64,000 bases of DNA from Ktedonobacterales bacterium (lineage in GTDB: Bacteria; Chloroflexota; Ktedonobacteria; Ktedonobacterales; DATBGS01): the NCBI GenBank assembly GCA_036557285.1, contig DATBHW010000032.1:1-64000 (forward strand). The letters run 5' to 3'. Positions 49,522-57,486 of this stretch are shown piece by piece. The notes under the pieces are model-generated. The model worked only from the letters and a program-made list of their open reading frames with translations. It had not been told where the DNA came from and made no database searches. Position 1 is the stretch's first letter. Each line of letters begins with the position of its first letter. The position numbers were made by a program, and so were the translations under genes.

Positions 49522-49917
49522 ATGATGAAAAGCCATCATATTACGGCGGGCAAGCCGGTGGTGAGTGTGGCGGTGACGCTGGCCTGGATTCTTGGGTTTG
49601 TGGCGATCCCTTCGATCTCCTGGCATATTCCCCCTGATCCGGTCAATTACGCGCTTTCGTTTAATCTGAGGTGGATCTGGATTATCGCTTTTGCGGTGAT
49701 CTGGCTGATGTTCCAACTGTTCTGGCGCGCGTCGTCGGAGACTACCAAGCTTTCGCTGGGTGTGTCGTATACGCTGGTCTGGCTGGCGCTGGCGTTCTTT
49801 TTCCCGTTCAAGGATCCGAATATCGAGAGCCAGGCGGGCGCGGTGGCGTTCTTTACGCTGGCCGGTGGGCTGGGGGTGGTGTTGATCTGGACGCGCTTTC
49901 TGGCCGACGAGTTTTAA
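49522..49917 (+). CDS. Four-helix membrane protein
   Basis: 131 aa from ATG 49522 (ATGATG), with AGGAG upstream. Hydrophobic segments at about 13-30, 48-68, 78-97 and 106-125 (VVSVAVTLAWILGFVAIP, LRWIWIIAFAVIWLMFQLFW, LSLGVSYTLVWLALAFFFPF, VAFFTLAGGLGVVLIWTRFL) span the protein. No catalytic motif is visible. It is followed by a good terminator, so it is a single-gene transcription unit. It has no close relative in this window; function unknown. Confidence 0.72.
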   Translation: MMKSHHITAGKPVVSVAVTLAWILGFVAIPSISWHIPPDPVNYALSFNLRWIWIIAFAVIWLMFQLFWRASSETTKLSLGVSYTLVWLALAFFFPFKDPNIESQAGAVAFFTLAGGLGVVLIWTRFLADEF

Positions 49918-49947
49918 GCCGGGCAAAGGCTGCAACTGAGCGATACA

Positions 49948-49980
49948 CATGACCGGGTATTTCACCCGGTCATGTTTTTA
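49948..49980 (+). terminator. Rho-independent terminator
   Basis: CATGACCGGGT (49948-49958) pairs exactly with ACCCGGTCATG (49964-49974), followed by TTTTTA. It closes the membrane-protein gene at 49522. Confidence 0.85.
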
Positions 49981-50002
49981 TGCTCGCGCGCCTATCTGCT
50001 AT

Positions 50003-50344
50003 TCAGGCGCGCGCTGTCGCTGCCGCGACAAACCCGCCTACGAGGGATTCTTTGATGGCGGCTGAGCCGCGCAGGTGGACCCAGATGGGGCCTTCGTTCG
50101 GCTCGAAGACTAACTCGAAGGTGAAGAACGGGCAGCAGCGGCGCTCGGTGAGGGTAAACTCCAGCAGCCTGCTGGCCCAGGTGTCGCCGCCGGGGAAACG
50201 AAAGGCATAGCCGTCGTCCAATTCGCGCACCTGCTCGACCTCGTGGAAGAGGGCGCGGACCTCTTCTCCTCGCTTGACATGTTCATCCCCGGTTAAGTTG
50301 CAGGCAATCGGGGTGTCTTCTACGGCGGGTGTTTGTTCAATCAT
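50003..50344 (-). CDS. Small Cys-pair protein beside MerR regulator
   Basis: 113 aa. The middle segment RLLEFTLTERRCCPFFTFELVFEPNEGPIWVHLRG contains an adjacent Cys pair (RCCPFF) and an earlier Cys (IACNLTG, residue 15). Small proteins with this 'ERxCCPFxxFxL' motif occur near mercury- or metal-related MerR loci in Actinobacteria and Chloroflexota, and I recall them only as uncharacterised. It may bind a metal through the Cys residues. It is divergent from the MerR gene with a MITE-like element between them. The start ATG 50344 has AGGG upstream (moderate). Confidence 0.65.
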   Translation of the reverse strand: MIEQTPAVEDTPIACNLTGDEHVKRGEEVRALFHEVEQVRELDDGYAFRFPGGDTWASRLLEFTLTERRCCPFFTFELVFEPNEGPIWVHLRGSAAIKESLVGGFVAAATARA

Positions 50345-50380
50345 CCTGAGAACCCTTTCTTGATCATCGCTCTTTCAGAC

Positions 50381-50555
50381 GGTTCCACCACCTATCGGGG
50401 GCCACTTGTAGCGCCGCCGTCTCGGCGGCTCAACGTTGGCCTGCTGGTCCGGTGGCCTGGAGGGCGAACGCGCGCCCTGGCGCAGCGTTGGCCGCCAAGA
50501 TGGCGGCGCTACAAGTACCACGCCTCGTCTGCCAACACTTCCTGTGTAGTGGAAC
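50381..50555 (-). mobile_element. 175-bp MITE-like element, copy B (inverted)
   Basis: GGTTCCACCA at the left end (50381-50390) faces TAGTGGAAC at the right end (to 50555). The interior is the reverse complement arrangement of copy A, including CCACTTGTAGCGCCGCC and GCCGCCAAGATGGCGGCGCTACAAG hairpins and GCCTCGTCTGCCAACACTTC. It is exactly as long as copy A. It separates the Cys protein and MerR genes. Confidence 0.75.
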
Positions 50556-50563
50556 TTTTTCAG

Positions 50564-50596
50564 GCGTTTGCAAACGCTCCATGCGTTCGCTATAGT
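50564..50596 (+). promoter_or_regulatory. MerR-gene promoter with 14-bp palindrome on the -35
   Basis: TTGCAA (50568-50573) and TATAGT (50591-50596) are spaced 17 bp. The -35 lies inside the perfect palindrome GCGTTTGCAAACGC (50564-50577), a likely operator. Classical MerR-activated promoters have 19-bp spacers, so this promoter may be autoregulated rather than of the activated type. Confidence 0.55.
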
Positions 50597-50647
50597 CTAG
50601 TGTAATTGTTAAAGTGTGCTTTAAGTCAAGGGGGAATAGGCGATCTG

Positions 50648-51037
50648 ATGGAAGAACTGACGATTAGTGAGGTGGCGCGGCGCGCGGGCGTGCGGCCTTC
50701 AGCGATCCGCTACTATGAGAGCGTCGGAGTCTTGCCCGCGCCCGCGCGCGCGAGCGGACGCCGACGGTATGATGTCAGCGTGCTGGAGCGGCTGGCGGTC
50801 ATTCAGTTGGCTCAGGAGGCGGGCTTTACGGTGGCGGAGATCAAGGGTCTGTTCTCTGATTTTGCGCCAGAGGTTCCTGCTTCGGCGCGCTGGCAGGCGC
50901 TGGCAACCGAGAAGCTTGCCGAGGTGGAGGCGCTCATTGCCAGGGCGCAGAACATGAGGCGGTTGCTGGAAGAGTGCTTGCTCCAGTGCCGGTGTCTGAG
51001 CCTGGAGGAATGTGGGCGGCTGATTGGAAGCCGGTAG
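50648..51037 (+). CDS. MerR-family regulator with Cys-rich C-terminus
   Basis: 129 aa from ATG 50648. Residues 3-70 form the MerR winged helix (LTISEVARRAGVRPSAIRYYESVGVLPAPARASGRRRYDVSVLERLAVIQLAQEAGFTVAEIKGLF), followed by the long dimerisation helix and LLEECLLQCRCLSLEECGRLIGSR. Four Cys near the C-terminus (CLLQCRC...C) could bind a metal or [2Fe-2S] cluster in the manner of SoxR/MerR; the SoxR spacing is similar but not identical. A palindromic operator lies at 50564-50577. The neighbouring divergent Cys-pair gene is a plausible target (inference). Confidence 0.88.
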   Translation: MEELTISEVARRAGVRPSAIRYYESVGVLPAPARASGRRRYDVSVLERLAVIQLAQEAGFTVAEIKGLFSDFAPEVPASARWQALATEKLAEVEALIARAQNMRRLLEECLLQCRCLSLEECGRLIGSR

Positions 51038-51049
51038 CCGCCCCGCTCA

Positions 51050-51533
51050 GCCCCACCCCGCTTGCCGCCAGGGACGGCGGCGGTACACGCGCCCCGCTCA
51101 GCCCCGCTCGCCGCCAGGGACGGCGGCGGTACGGGTGAAGGCGGCTCTTTACACAAGAGGACGCCGCGAAGGTTCTGGCGCAAAAAACGGTCAGGGGGGG
51201 AGCGGTCGGCGGGTGGGATGCCAGCCACCTGCCGACCGAGGAGGGAAAAGAGGGAAGAGGGAAAACTTCTTCTACGCAGACTATATGGCCCCTTTGTTAC
51301 GGTCTGGTGAACCTTCTGTTAAAGTTGAGGCCATTTCTCTTCGGGTTGATAGAGTGATGGTAATACGCCGGTGGTATGTTTGTCAGTGAAGCAGACCACA
51401 GCCGTTCTGTGAACCAGGACCATCTGGCACAGAACCTGCGGAAAATGGAGGAAGGAGTAGTGCAGCCCTTCCTTACTTGCATGCGCGCCTGATCAGGGCG
51501 TAATATGAGCGATGGCTGGAAAGGCAAAGAGCC
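51050..51533. repeat. REP-like pair and gene-free stretch with hairpin
   Basis: Two GCCGCCAGGGACGGCGGCGGTAC copies occur at about 51065 and 51112. Further on, CGGTCGGCGGGTGG (51203-51216) pairs with 51225-51238, a 14-bp stem with one G-T mismatch and an 8-base loop. The stretch 51240-51533 shows no convincing gene, promoter or RNA family. It could hold the leader of the small gene at 51534. Confidence 0.6.
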
Positions 51534-51767
51534 GTGAGAGGTCTGTATCATAGAGGCAGTGAAGAGCCGATTGGGTTTTCAGGCGTTTGGGAAGAAACAT
51601 GGTGCGCTCGCGCCCGGCTGGCATGGCAGGCGGAGCGTTATCGAGCCTGGCTGCGCGAGCAGGGGTGTTCGCGCGATCAAGCCGCAGAGATGGCTATACG
51701 TTTGCTGATGGCGAGCGAGCCGGATGCGCCGCCGCCGACCCCTTCACATCCCCCACTGATCCACTAG
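51534..51767 (+). CDS. Small hypothetical protein, uncertain
   Basis: 77 aa from GTG 51534. The chain MRGLYHRGSEEPIGFSGVWEETWCARARLAWQAERYRAWLREQGCSRDQAAEMAIRLLMASEPDAPPPTPSHPPLIH has a helical, charged middle with one Cys in EQGCSRDQA and a Pro-rich tail. No domain or membrane helix is recognised. The ribosome binding site is weak (AAAGGCAAAGAGCC). It runs convergently into the kinase gene at 51782, with a 14-bp gap. Coding is plausible but not proven. Confidence 0.4.
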   Translation: MRGLYHRGSEEPIGFSGVWEETWCARARLAWQAERYRAWLREQGCSRDQAAEMAIRLLMASEPDAPPPTPSHPPLIH

Positions 51768-51781
51768 GGGCATTGGTACCC

Positions 51782-53485
51782 TCAGCGCCCCATCAGTTTC
51801 ATTATCAACCATGTACCGACAGCCCCCAGGAATAAGAAGGGGGAGGCGGTCAGCACGAGGACGAAGATGCTGAGGTTGTGGAATAATCCTTCTCCCGCGC
51901 GCACGGCCTGGGCCAAGGGGAAGCCGATGGCGACGGTCAAGGTGGCGACGAGCAGGGCGAGCCAGGGCAGCCGCCCGCTGCGCCCGCGCGGCGAGGCAGC
52001 GCCGACGAGCAGGCCAGCCCCCCACAGGATGAGGCCAAAGACGAGCGCCTTGAAGATTACGTCCTGGATGTTTACCTGGGGAAGCTGCGCGTAGGTGAAG
52101 AAAAGCACGGCGGCGCTTGCTATGCCCACGAGCAGGCCAGCGATCAATTCTATTTCTGGCGCTGAGATGCCCAGCGAGCGCCTGCTCGTTGCTGTCGGCG
52201 CGACGCGGTTTGGCGGTTGGGGTGGGATTTGAGGAGGCTGTACCTGAACTGCGGGCGCCGGCGGATTCTGGAATCCAGCCGTTGGCCTGGGCAGCGGGGG
52301 GATGATGGCCGATGGATGGCGCGCCTGTTCTGGCGGTGGGGGCGCTTGCGGTGGGGGCGGTGGGAAGAACTGCTCCGCCTGAAGCGGCGGCTGGGCAGGC
52401 GCGGGAAGGGGCGCTGGCATCTGCGGTATGGGCTGGATAAGCTCTGGCCCAGGCGCGCGCTGCGCCTGGGCCAGCGGGGGCTGGGCGATCTGTTGTGGCG
52501 GCGGTGGCGGCGGTGGTACACGCTGCTGCTGGGCGCGCTGGGCGGGCGCGGCTCCCACTGGCGGGATCATGCTGGTCATGAGGCTGGGGAAGATGGCCGA
52601 GTCTTCGAGGCCAGGGTAGACCTGCGCGGGGCGGTGTTCAGCGATGGCGCGGAGTTCTTCGGCTACTTCGGTGGCGCGCCAGGGTTTGCGATCAGGTGAT
52701 GGCCGCCGGTCATTGGGGTCGTAGGCCATGAGGGTGATGATGAGAAAGTCAATGCGCCGCGCCTGGACGGCATCGAGGATGCCGGGCGTGAGGGCGGCGC
52801 TGGGCCGCGCGGGGAGGGGCAGGCCGAGGGAGGGGGGCCGCAGGCCGGTGAGCATGTGATAGAGCGTGGCGGCCAGGCCGTACATGTCGCTGCGCCCGTC
52901 GGCTCCTTTGCCAAGGGCCTGTTCGGGGGCGATATAGTCGGGAGTGCCCCATTGGGTCATGGCGCGCCTGCCGGTGAGGACGGCGGCGAGGCCAAAGTCG
53001 GTGACTTTGATCTGCCCATCGGAGGAGCGTATCAAGACGTTGTCGGGTTTGATGTCGCGGTGGATGATGGGCGGCTGGCGCGAGTGGGCGTAGGCGAGGG
53101 CGTCGGCGACGGTGGCGGCCATGCGCAGGCTCTCAAGGGGGCCAAGGCGCTGGCCGGGATATTTTGCCATGAGTTGGAGGATGGAGCCGCCTTCGATATA
53201 TTCCATGACGATGTAGGGGCCAAGCTGTGGGTCTTGCCCCCAGTCCTGGATGGCGATGATATTCGGGTGTTGCAGGGCGCTGAGGATGCCAATCTCTTTG
53301 AGGACGCGCCGCTCGTATTCAGCGCGCCAGTGGCGGCTGGCGGCTGGTACTTTGATGGCTACGCGCTCGTCGCTGCGCTGGTTATCTGTGGCGAGGAAGA
53401 CGGCGCCCATTGCGCCGCCGCCCAGGCGTTGGATGACTTTATAACGCTGACCAATCAAGGATGGCTGCGCGAATGATGGTATCAT
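51782..53485 (-). CDS. Membrane Ser/Thr protein kinase with Pro-rich linker
   Basis: 567 aa from ATG 53485; GGAAGG is 5-6 bases upstream. Residues 14-275 are a Hanks kinase: GGGAMGAVF glycine loop, VAIKVPA Lys, HRDIKPDNVLI, DFGLAAV, GTPDYIAPEQ. A 180-residue Pro/Gln/Ala-rich segment follows (PPPPPPPQQIAQPP, AQPPLQAEQFF), then four transmembrane helices at the C-terminus (about 455-565). The multi-helix C-terminus differs from the single helix plus sensor of PknB. It is 21 bp downstream of another kinase gene, in one operon. The signal is unknown. Confidence 0.9.
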   Translation of the reverse strand: MIPSFAQPSLIGQRYKVIQRLGGGAMGAVFLATDNQRSDERVAIKVPAASRHWRAEYERRVLKEIGILSALQHPNIIAIQDWGQDPQLGPYIVMEYIEGGSILQLMAKYPGQRLGPLESLRMAATVADALAYAHSRQPPIIHRDIKPDNVLIRSSDGQIKVTDFGLAAVLTGRRAMTQWGTPDYIAPEQALGKGADGRSDMYGLAATLYHMLTGLRPPSLGLPLPARPSAALTPGILDAVQARRIDFLIITLMAYDPNDRRPSPDRKPWRATEVAEELRAIAEHRPAQVYPGLEDSAIFPSLMTSMIPPVGAAPAQRAQQQRVPPPPPPPQQIAQPPLAQAQRAPGPELIQPIPQMPAPLPAPAQPPLQAEQFFPPPPPQAPPPPEQARHPSAIIPPLPRPTAGFQNPPAPAVQVQPPQIPPQPPNRVAPTATSRRSLGISAPEIELIAGLLVGIASAAVLFFTYAQLPQVNIQDVIFKALVFGLILWGAGLLVGAASPRGRSGRLPWLALLVATLTVAIGFPLAQAVRAGEGLFHNLSIFVLVLTASPFLFLGAVGTWLIMKLMGR

Positions 53486-53506
53486 GACACCTTCCAACTG
53501 ACCACG

Positions 53507-54883
53507 CTAACGCTGGTAGAGTGAGAAAAAGACGAGCAGCGCCAGTCCGATGCCAAAATAGCCCATGATCAGACCGGCGATGGCCGAACTATGTCCGCCG
53601 AGCCGCCCGCCGCTGCGCCGAATGTCGCCAAGGGCGAGGTGGCCGAAGATGACGGCCAGGATGCCCAGGAGGCCGCCCAACTCGATGAGCGCGAGGGCGA
53701 AGGCAAAAATGCCCAGCACCAGCGAGGCGGTGGCTTTGCCGCTGGAAGGCGGCTTGACGATTACCGGAACGACTGGCACAACTTGCACCACCGGGACGAC
53801 GGGAATGACCGGCCCTACCGGAACGACGGGGACCACGGGAATGACCTGTGGCTGCGGCGGCATAGATATGGGCATGGGTGGCCTGGCTGGCATAGGCGGC
53901 GGTACGCGGGGGGCGGGCATGGGTGGTGGTGGATACGCCCCATAGCTGGAGACCGGCGGTATGCTGCGGCGCGGGCCATCGGGCGCGGGAGGATAGGCAG
54001 AGGATGGCGGTCTGCTGGCGCGCTCGGTGGGGGCAAATGGCGAGACGTTGGAAAGCGAGGCGCTGGCGGGGTGCGCGGATGGCCCCTCCAGCATGCTGCG
54101 CAGTTCTCCGATGACATCGGCGGCGCGCTGTGGTCGGCGCAGGTTGGGGTTGCCTTCCAGCAGGCCGAGGGTGAGCCGGTCTACGCTGGCGGCCAGATCG
54201 GGCGGCAGCGGTTCTCTGCCCGGCCAGGCGCTGGGCGGGCTGGCGCGGTTGACGGCAAGCCGAGGCGGGCGCTGGCCGGTGAGCATTTCGTAGAGGAGGG
54301 CGCCCAGGGAGTAGAGGTCGCTGCGTTCGTCAGCGCCCTGACCCATCGCCTGCTCGGGGGCGACGTAGGCCATTGTGCCGACGGCGGTGGACCCGGCGCG
54401 TTCGGAGAGGACGGCGGCGATGCCGAAGTCGGTGACTTTGACGACGCCATCACTTTTGCGGATGAGGACGTTGCCGGGTTTGATGTCGCGGTGAACGACG
54501 CGCAAGGGGGGCTTGTGGGCGTAGGCCAGGGCTTCAGCGACGCCGAGGGCGATTTTGAGGGCCTGGCGCGGCTGTAGTCGCCCGCCTTGCTGGCGCAGGA
54601 GTTCTTCGACGGTGGACCCATCCACGTATTCCATGACGATATAAAAGGGCAGGTCGGGGTCGCTGCCGGAACCATAGACCTGGACGATGTGGTGATGCTC
54701 CAGTTGGGCGAGGACATCACATTCGCGCTGCAAGCGGCTGATAACCTGAGGGTCGGGTTCATTGGGGAGCTTGATGGCTACATCCCGATGGCGAACCTCA
54801 TCAACTGCCCGAACGACGGTTCCCATACCGCCGACGCCCAACTCTTCGGTGATGCGGTAGCGGCCAATGTACTGCCGTTCCAT
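53507..54883 (-). CDS. Ser/Thr protein kinase with PVVPV linker and DUF4190-like C-terminus
   Basis: 458 aa. Residues 9-265 are a complete kinase: GVGGMGTVV (16-24), Lys38 in [36 protein letters not shown] Pro-rich linker ends in an unusual run of [20 protein letters not shown]-type repeats (about 340-380), and residues 385-458 contain two transmembrane helices with [36 protein letters not shown], the DUF4190-type membrane domain. The C-terminus may be a membrane anchor coupled to signal input. It is the first gene of the kinase operon (51782-54883). Confidence 0.9.
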   Translation of the reverse strand: MERQYIGRYRITEELGVGGMGTVVRAVDEVRHRDVAIKLPNEPDPQVISRLQRECDVLAQLEHHHIVQVYGSGSDPDLPFYIVMEYVDGSTVEELLRQQGGRLQPRQALKIALGVAEALAYAHKPPLRVVHRDIKPGNVLIRKSDGVVKVTDFGIAAVLSERAGSTAVGTMAYVAPEQAMGQGADERSDLYSLGALLYEMLTGQRPPRLAVNRASPPSAWPGREPLPPDLAASVDRLTLGLLEGNPNLRRPQRAADVIGELRSMLEGPSAHPASASLSNVSPFAPTERASRPPSSAYPPAPDGPRRSIPPVSSYGAYPPPPMPAPRVPPPMPARPPMPISMPPQPQVIPVVPVVPVGPVIPVVPVVQVVPVVPVIVKPPSSGKATASLVLGIFAFALALIELGGLLGILAVIFGHLALGDIRRSGGRLGGHSSAIAGLIMGYFGIGLALLVFFSLYQR

Positions 54884-55014
54884 CCGGCCCTCCTTTGGGA
54901 TCGCTGCGCTTTTCCAGTTAACTGTACCGTTTTCCTATCCCTCCGTCAAGTGCGCACACATCCTTCCCAGTGTACCTGTTTAGCAAGGATACGTCAAGTG
55001 TGGTGGACGATTGG

Positions 55015-55250
55015 GGTTCACCAAACATGAGATGTTGGCAGGCGAGGTGAAGGCGGCTCAACGTTGGCCTGCTGATACGCTGGCCTGGAGGGCAAACGCT
55101 CGCGCTGGCGGATCGCTGGCCGCCTGGAAGGCGGCGGTACAGGTGGGCTTCCCGCCCAATAGGCGCGCAAGGGCAGCGTGCGCGCTGGCGCAGCGGTGGC
55201 CGCCAGGATGGCGGCGGTACAGGTGGCTCAAAGGCGGCAGGGGCGGTACA
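55015..55250. repeat. 175-bp-type element, degenerate copy D, and REP-like hairpins
   Basis: It starts with GGTTCACCAAACATGAGATG (55015 on) and GTTGGCAGGCGAGG as in the 175-bp elements, but the first hairpin and the right end are lost or diverged. Then come GCCGCCTGGAAGGCGGCGGTACAGG, GCCGCCAGGATGGCGGCGGTACAGG and a partial copy. It lies between the kinase operon and the gene at 55263; no gene is seen. Confidence 0.7.
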
Positions 55251-55262
55251 GATGGGTGGCTG

Positions 55263-55673
55263 TTATGGGCCGTCCATGAGGCCGTAGATGAGATAGCAGT
55301 TGGCGTCATCGAGGACGAGGAGGAAGGTCTGGCCGCTATCGGGTGGGGCGAAGATGGGGTGGGGTGGGCCAAAGAGTGTTGGGATGACGCCTACTTGTTT
55401 GAGGGGCCAGAGGCGCAGTTCCACGAGCTGCTGCTTTGTGGCGCAGCTTTTGTCGGAGGGCTGACACCAGGTATCTCCGGCGCATTCGTTGGGGTTGCCA
55501 TAATAGCGGCCATTATAGGAGATGCGATTGGGTAGGCGGTCGGGGCCGGGCAGGGCATAGCCAAAGTGGTTGGCTGCCCAGGGTTGGAAGGCGCCCCAGC
55601 CAAGCGCCGCGAGGATGACGCCTACCAGACCAATCCATAGGCCCAGCTGTATCAGGCGCGCTTTATTGAGCAT
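55263..55673 (-). CDS. Membrane-anchored small exported protein
   Basis: 136 aa. The N-terminal helix (LIQLGLWIGLVGVILAALGWGAF) anchors a 100-residue exported domain with four Cys (NECAGDTWCQPSDKSCATKQQ and DDANCYLIY), likely disulfides. The segment LRLWPLKQVGVIPTLFGPPHPIFAPPDSGQTFLLVLDD is beta-rich. Not a recognised family. It is divergent from the exported protein gene at 55906; the shared intergenic region holds both promoters, but none is clear. The start ATG 55673 has GAGAGG upstream. Confidence 0.65.
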   Translation of the reverse strand: MLNKARLIQLGLWIGLVGVILAALGWGAFQPWAANHFGYALPGPDRLPNRISYNGRYYGNPNECAGDTWCQPSDKSCATKQQLVELRLWPLKQVGVIPTLFGPPHPIFAPPDSGQTFLLVLDDANCYLIYGLMDGP

Positions 55674-55905
55674 GCAGGCCCCCTCTCTGCTGTGGAGAGC
55701 GCCCTTTCAATTGCCTACAAGATGTGTGCCGAGTGGTGGAGGCGTCTGGCACGAGTTGTCGCGCAACCTGGGGCCGATTCTATCACTGCCTGGCGGATAC
55801 GGGCATGAACCAGTTCACAGCGGGGATGTGAAGAAACACACATTTCTGCCGTATCTGTTCGGGAACTGTGCCTACCTTCTCTCTCTAAGCAAGCGGGTGA
55901 ACGCT

Positions 55906-56856
55906 ATGAAACCAACTGGAAAGAACGTATCGCGGAAGCGGTTTATACAAGGGGCGCTGCTTCTGCTGCTTGTAGTGGTTCTGATCACGGGGGTGTTTGT
56001 GGTGAAGGGGGTGCTGACGCACTCCAAGAAGTATACGCTGGCCTGGCATTTCTATAACATCGGCTTTCCTGACATCAGCATTTCGCTGACTCCGGTGCAA
56101 CCTGCCCGCCAATTGACTTCGCTGGGCCATTCGATTAGCCTGGATTTCAGCGTGCAGAAGACGTGGAGTTCGCTCAAGCTGGATACGACTGATCCCCAAT
56201 ATGCGTGCCTTCAGGGAGTTACGCCGCTGCTCTACGCGAATCAGCAGGCTTTCCCTGGTCGCTATCTGGCGGTTTTTGATGCCTGCGGGCAGCTTGCCCA
56301 GGCTCCTGCTGCTCAGGCCGGGAGGGGGCAGCCGCAGGTGGCGCCCCATTTTGCGGTGATGTTTACCTTTGAGCGGCCCCCGTGTTCGGTGTATGCAGGC
56401 ACGCGGCCTGGTGAGCAGCCCAATAATTCTATTTGTTTCCCATCCCTGAATGGGACGCCGGGCAATACGCCATCAGCCCTGTTTCAGTGGGATCTTGAGA
56501 ACGCGGCGTATGTCAATCAAATCATTCCACTGACGCCGATAAAGGCTCCGCGCCCCCTGAGTTCGTTTTCGCACCTGGTCGGTGTCAACCTGTACGTTGG
56601 CAGGCTCACTTTTGAAAGCACGGACCCCGCGTATCAATGCGATGTGGGTGTTCCTCCACTGCTCTTTGAGGATCAGGTTGCCTATCCGGCGCTGTTCATC
56701 GTCGCCTATCATCTCTGCGCCCAGGGCAAGACCAGCAGTGGCGCGAAGCTCTACGGGGTCTTTACCTTTGCTACGCCGCCTTGTTCGGTTGATGATTATG
56801 GCAAAGAACTCTGCTTCTTTTTTAAGGAAGTACCGGCGCAGCAGACTGGCGGTTGA
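55906..56856 (+). CDS. Membrane-anchored exported protein with internal repeat
   Basis: 316 aa from ATG 55906; GTG 55897 in the same frame is a close alternative, and both have a weak ribosome binding site (AAGCGGGTG). A single N-terminal helix (FIQGALLLLLVVVLITGVFVVKGV, about 10-33) leads to two similar exported halves, each with the pattern L-x-S-L/F-x-x-S-V-S/V-x-L-x-V, then 'Y-A/Q-C-x-x-G-V-x-P-L-L' and 'F-T-F-x-x-P-P-C-S-V' (about residues 105-165 and 225-285). The paired Cys suggest disulfides. Function unknown; it may be a surface binding protein. Confidence 0.7.
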   Translation: MKPTGKNVSRKRFIQGALLLLLVVVLITGVFVVKGVLTHSKKYTLAWHFYNIGFPDISISLTPVQPARQLTSLGHSISLDFSVQKTWSSLKLDTTDPQYACLQGVTPLLYANQQAFPGRYLAVFDACGQLAQAPAAQAGRGQPQVAPHFAVMFTFERPPCSVYAGTRPGEQPNNSICFPSLNGTPGNTPSALFQWDLENAAYVNQIIPLTPIKAPRPLSSFSHLVGVNLYVGRLTFESTDPAYQCDVGVPPLLFEDQVAYPALFIVAYHLCAQGKTSSGAKLYGVFTFATPPCSVDDYGKELCFFFKEVPAQQTGG

Positions 56857-56896
56857 TGGGGTTTGACGTTTTCATGGGGTCTGCGCAGGCCAGTGG

Positions 56897-57470
56897 GCTG
56901 GCGGCTGAAGGCCGCGCCTGGAGGCTGCGCCGCCCCGCCCTGGCGATTGAAATCGCGGCTAGAGGCGTCTGCGGACGCTACCAAGCCTGTCTGCACAGGC
57001 TCCCCCCTCCCGCAGCAGGGCGGGGGCTGAGACGAGGGGCGGCGTGCGTGGCGGAGGGAGCCACTTGTAGCGCCGCCATCTTGGCGGCTGGACGTCGGCC
57101 TGCTAGTCCGCTGGCCTGGAGGGCGAACGCTCGCCCTGGCGCAGCGGTGGCCGCCTGGAAGGCGGCGCTACAAGTGGCCGCCCCTCCCGCAGCAGCGCGG
57201 CGATTGCGACGAGGGGCGGCGTGCGTGGCGGCGCGGCGTTGAGCCGCCTGGAAGGCGGCGCTACAAGTAGCCGCCCCACCCAATAAGCGCGGCGTTGAGC
57301 CGCCTGGAAGGCGGCGCTACAAGTGGCGTGCGCCTGGAAGGGCAGCGGAAGCGGTTGGCGAAGCGGTCCGCCGCCAGGGAGGGACGCGCGAGCGACCAAC
57401 GGGAGCGAGCATGCCGAGGCCCAGCCAAGGCAAGCGGCCCTTCCCGAAGGGAGGGCGGCGGTACACGCGG
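56897..57470 (+). repeat. Multi-hairpin element copy 8 and long REP-like cluster
   Basis: A GCGGCTGAAGGCCGC stem, then GCGATT-GA-AATCGC, GCGTC-TGCG-GACGC and AGCCTGT-CTGC-ACAGGCT, are followed by a reverse-oriented CCACTTGTAGCGCCGCCATCTTGGCGGC copy at 57061 and forward copies at about 57150, 57246, 57300 and others. The CTGGCCTGGAGGGCGAACGCTCGCC core of the 175-bp elements recurs at about 57110. No gene is seen in this 570-bp stretch. Confidence 0.82.
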
Positions 57471-57486
57471 TTGGCCGAACGCTGGT

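Noticed and set aside
51240-51533. Possible structured RNA (RNase P, tmRNA or 6S)
   Set aside because: None of the universally conserved core sequences of these RNAs could be found.
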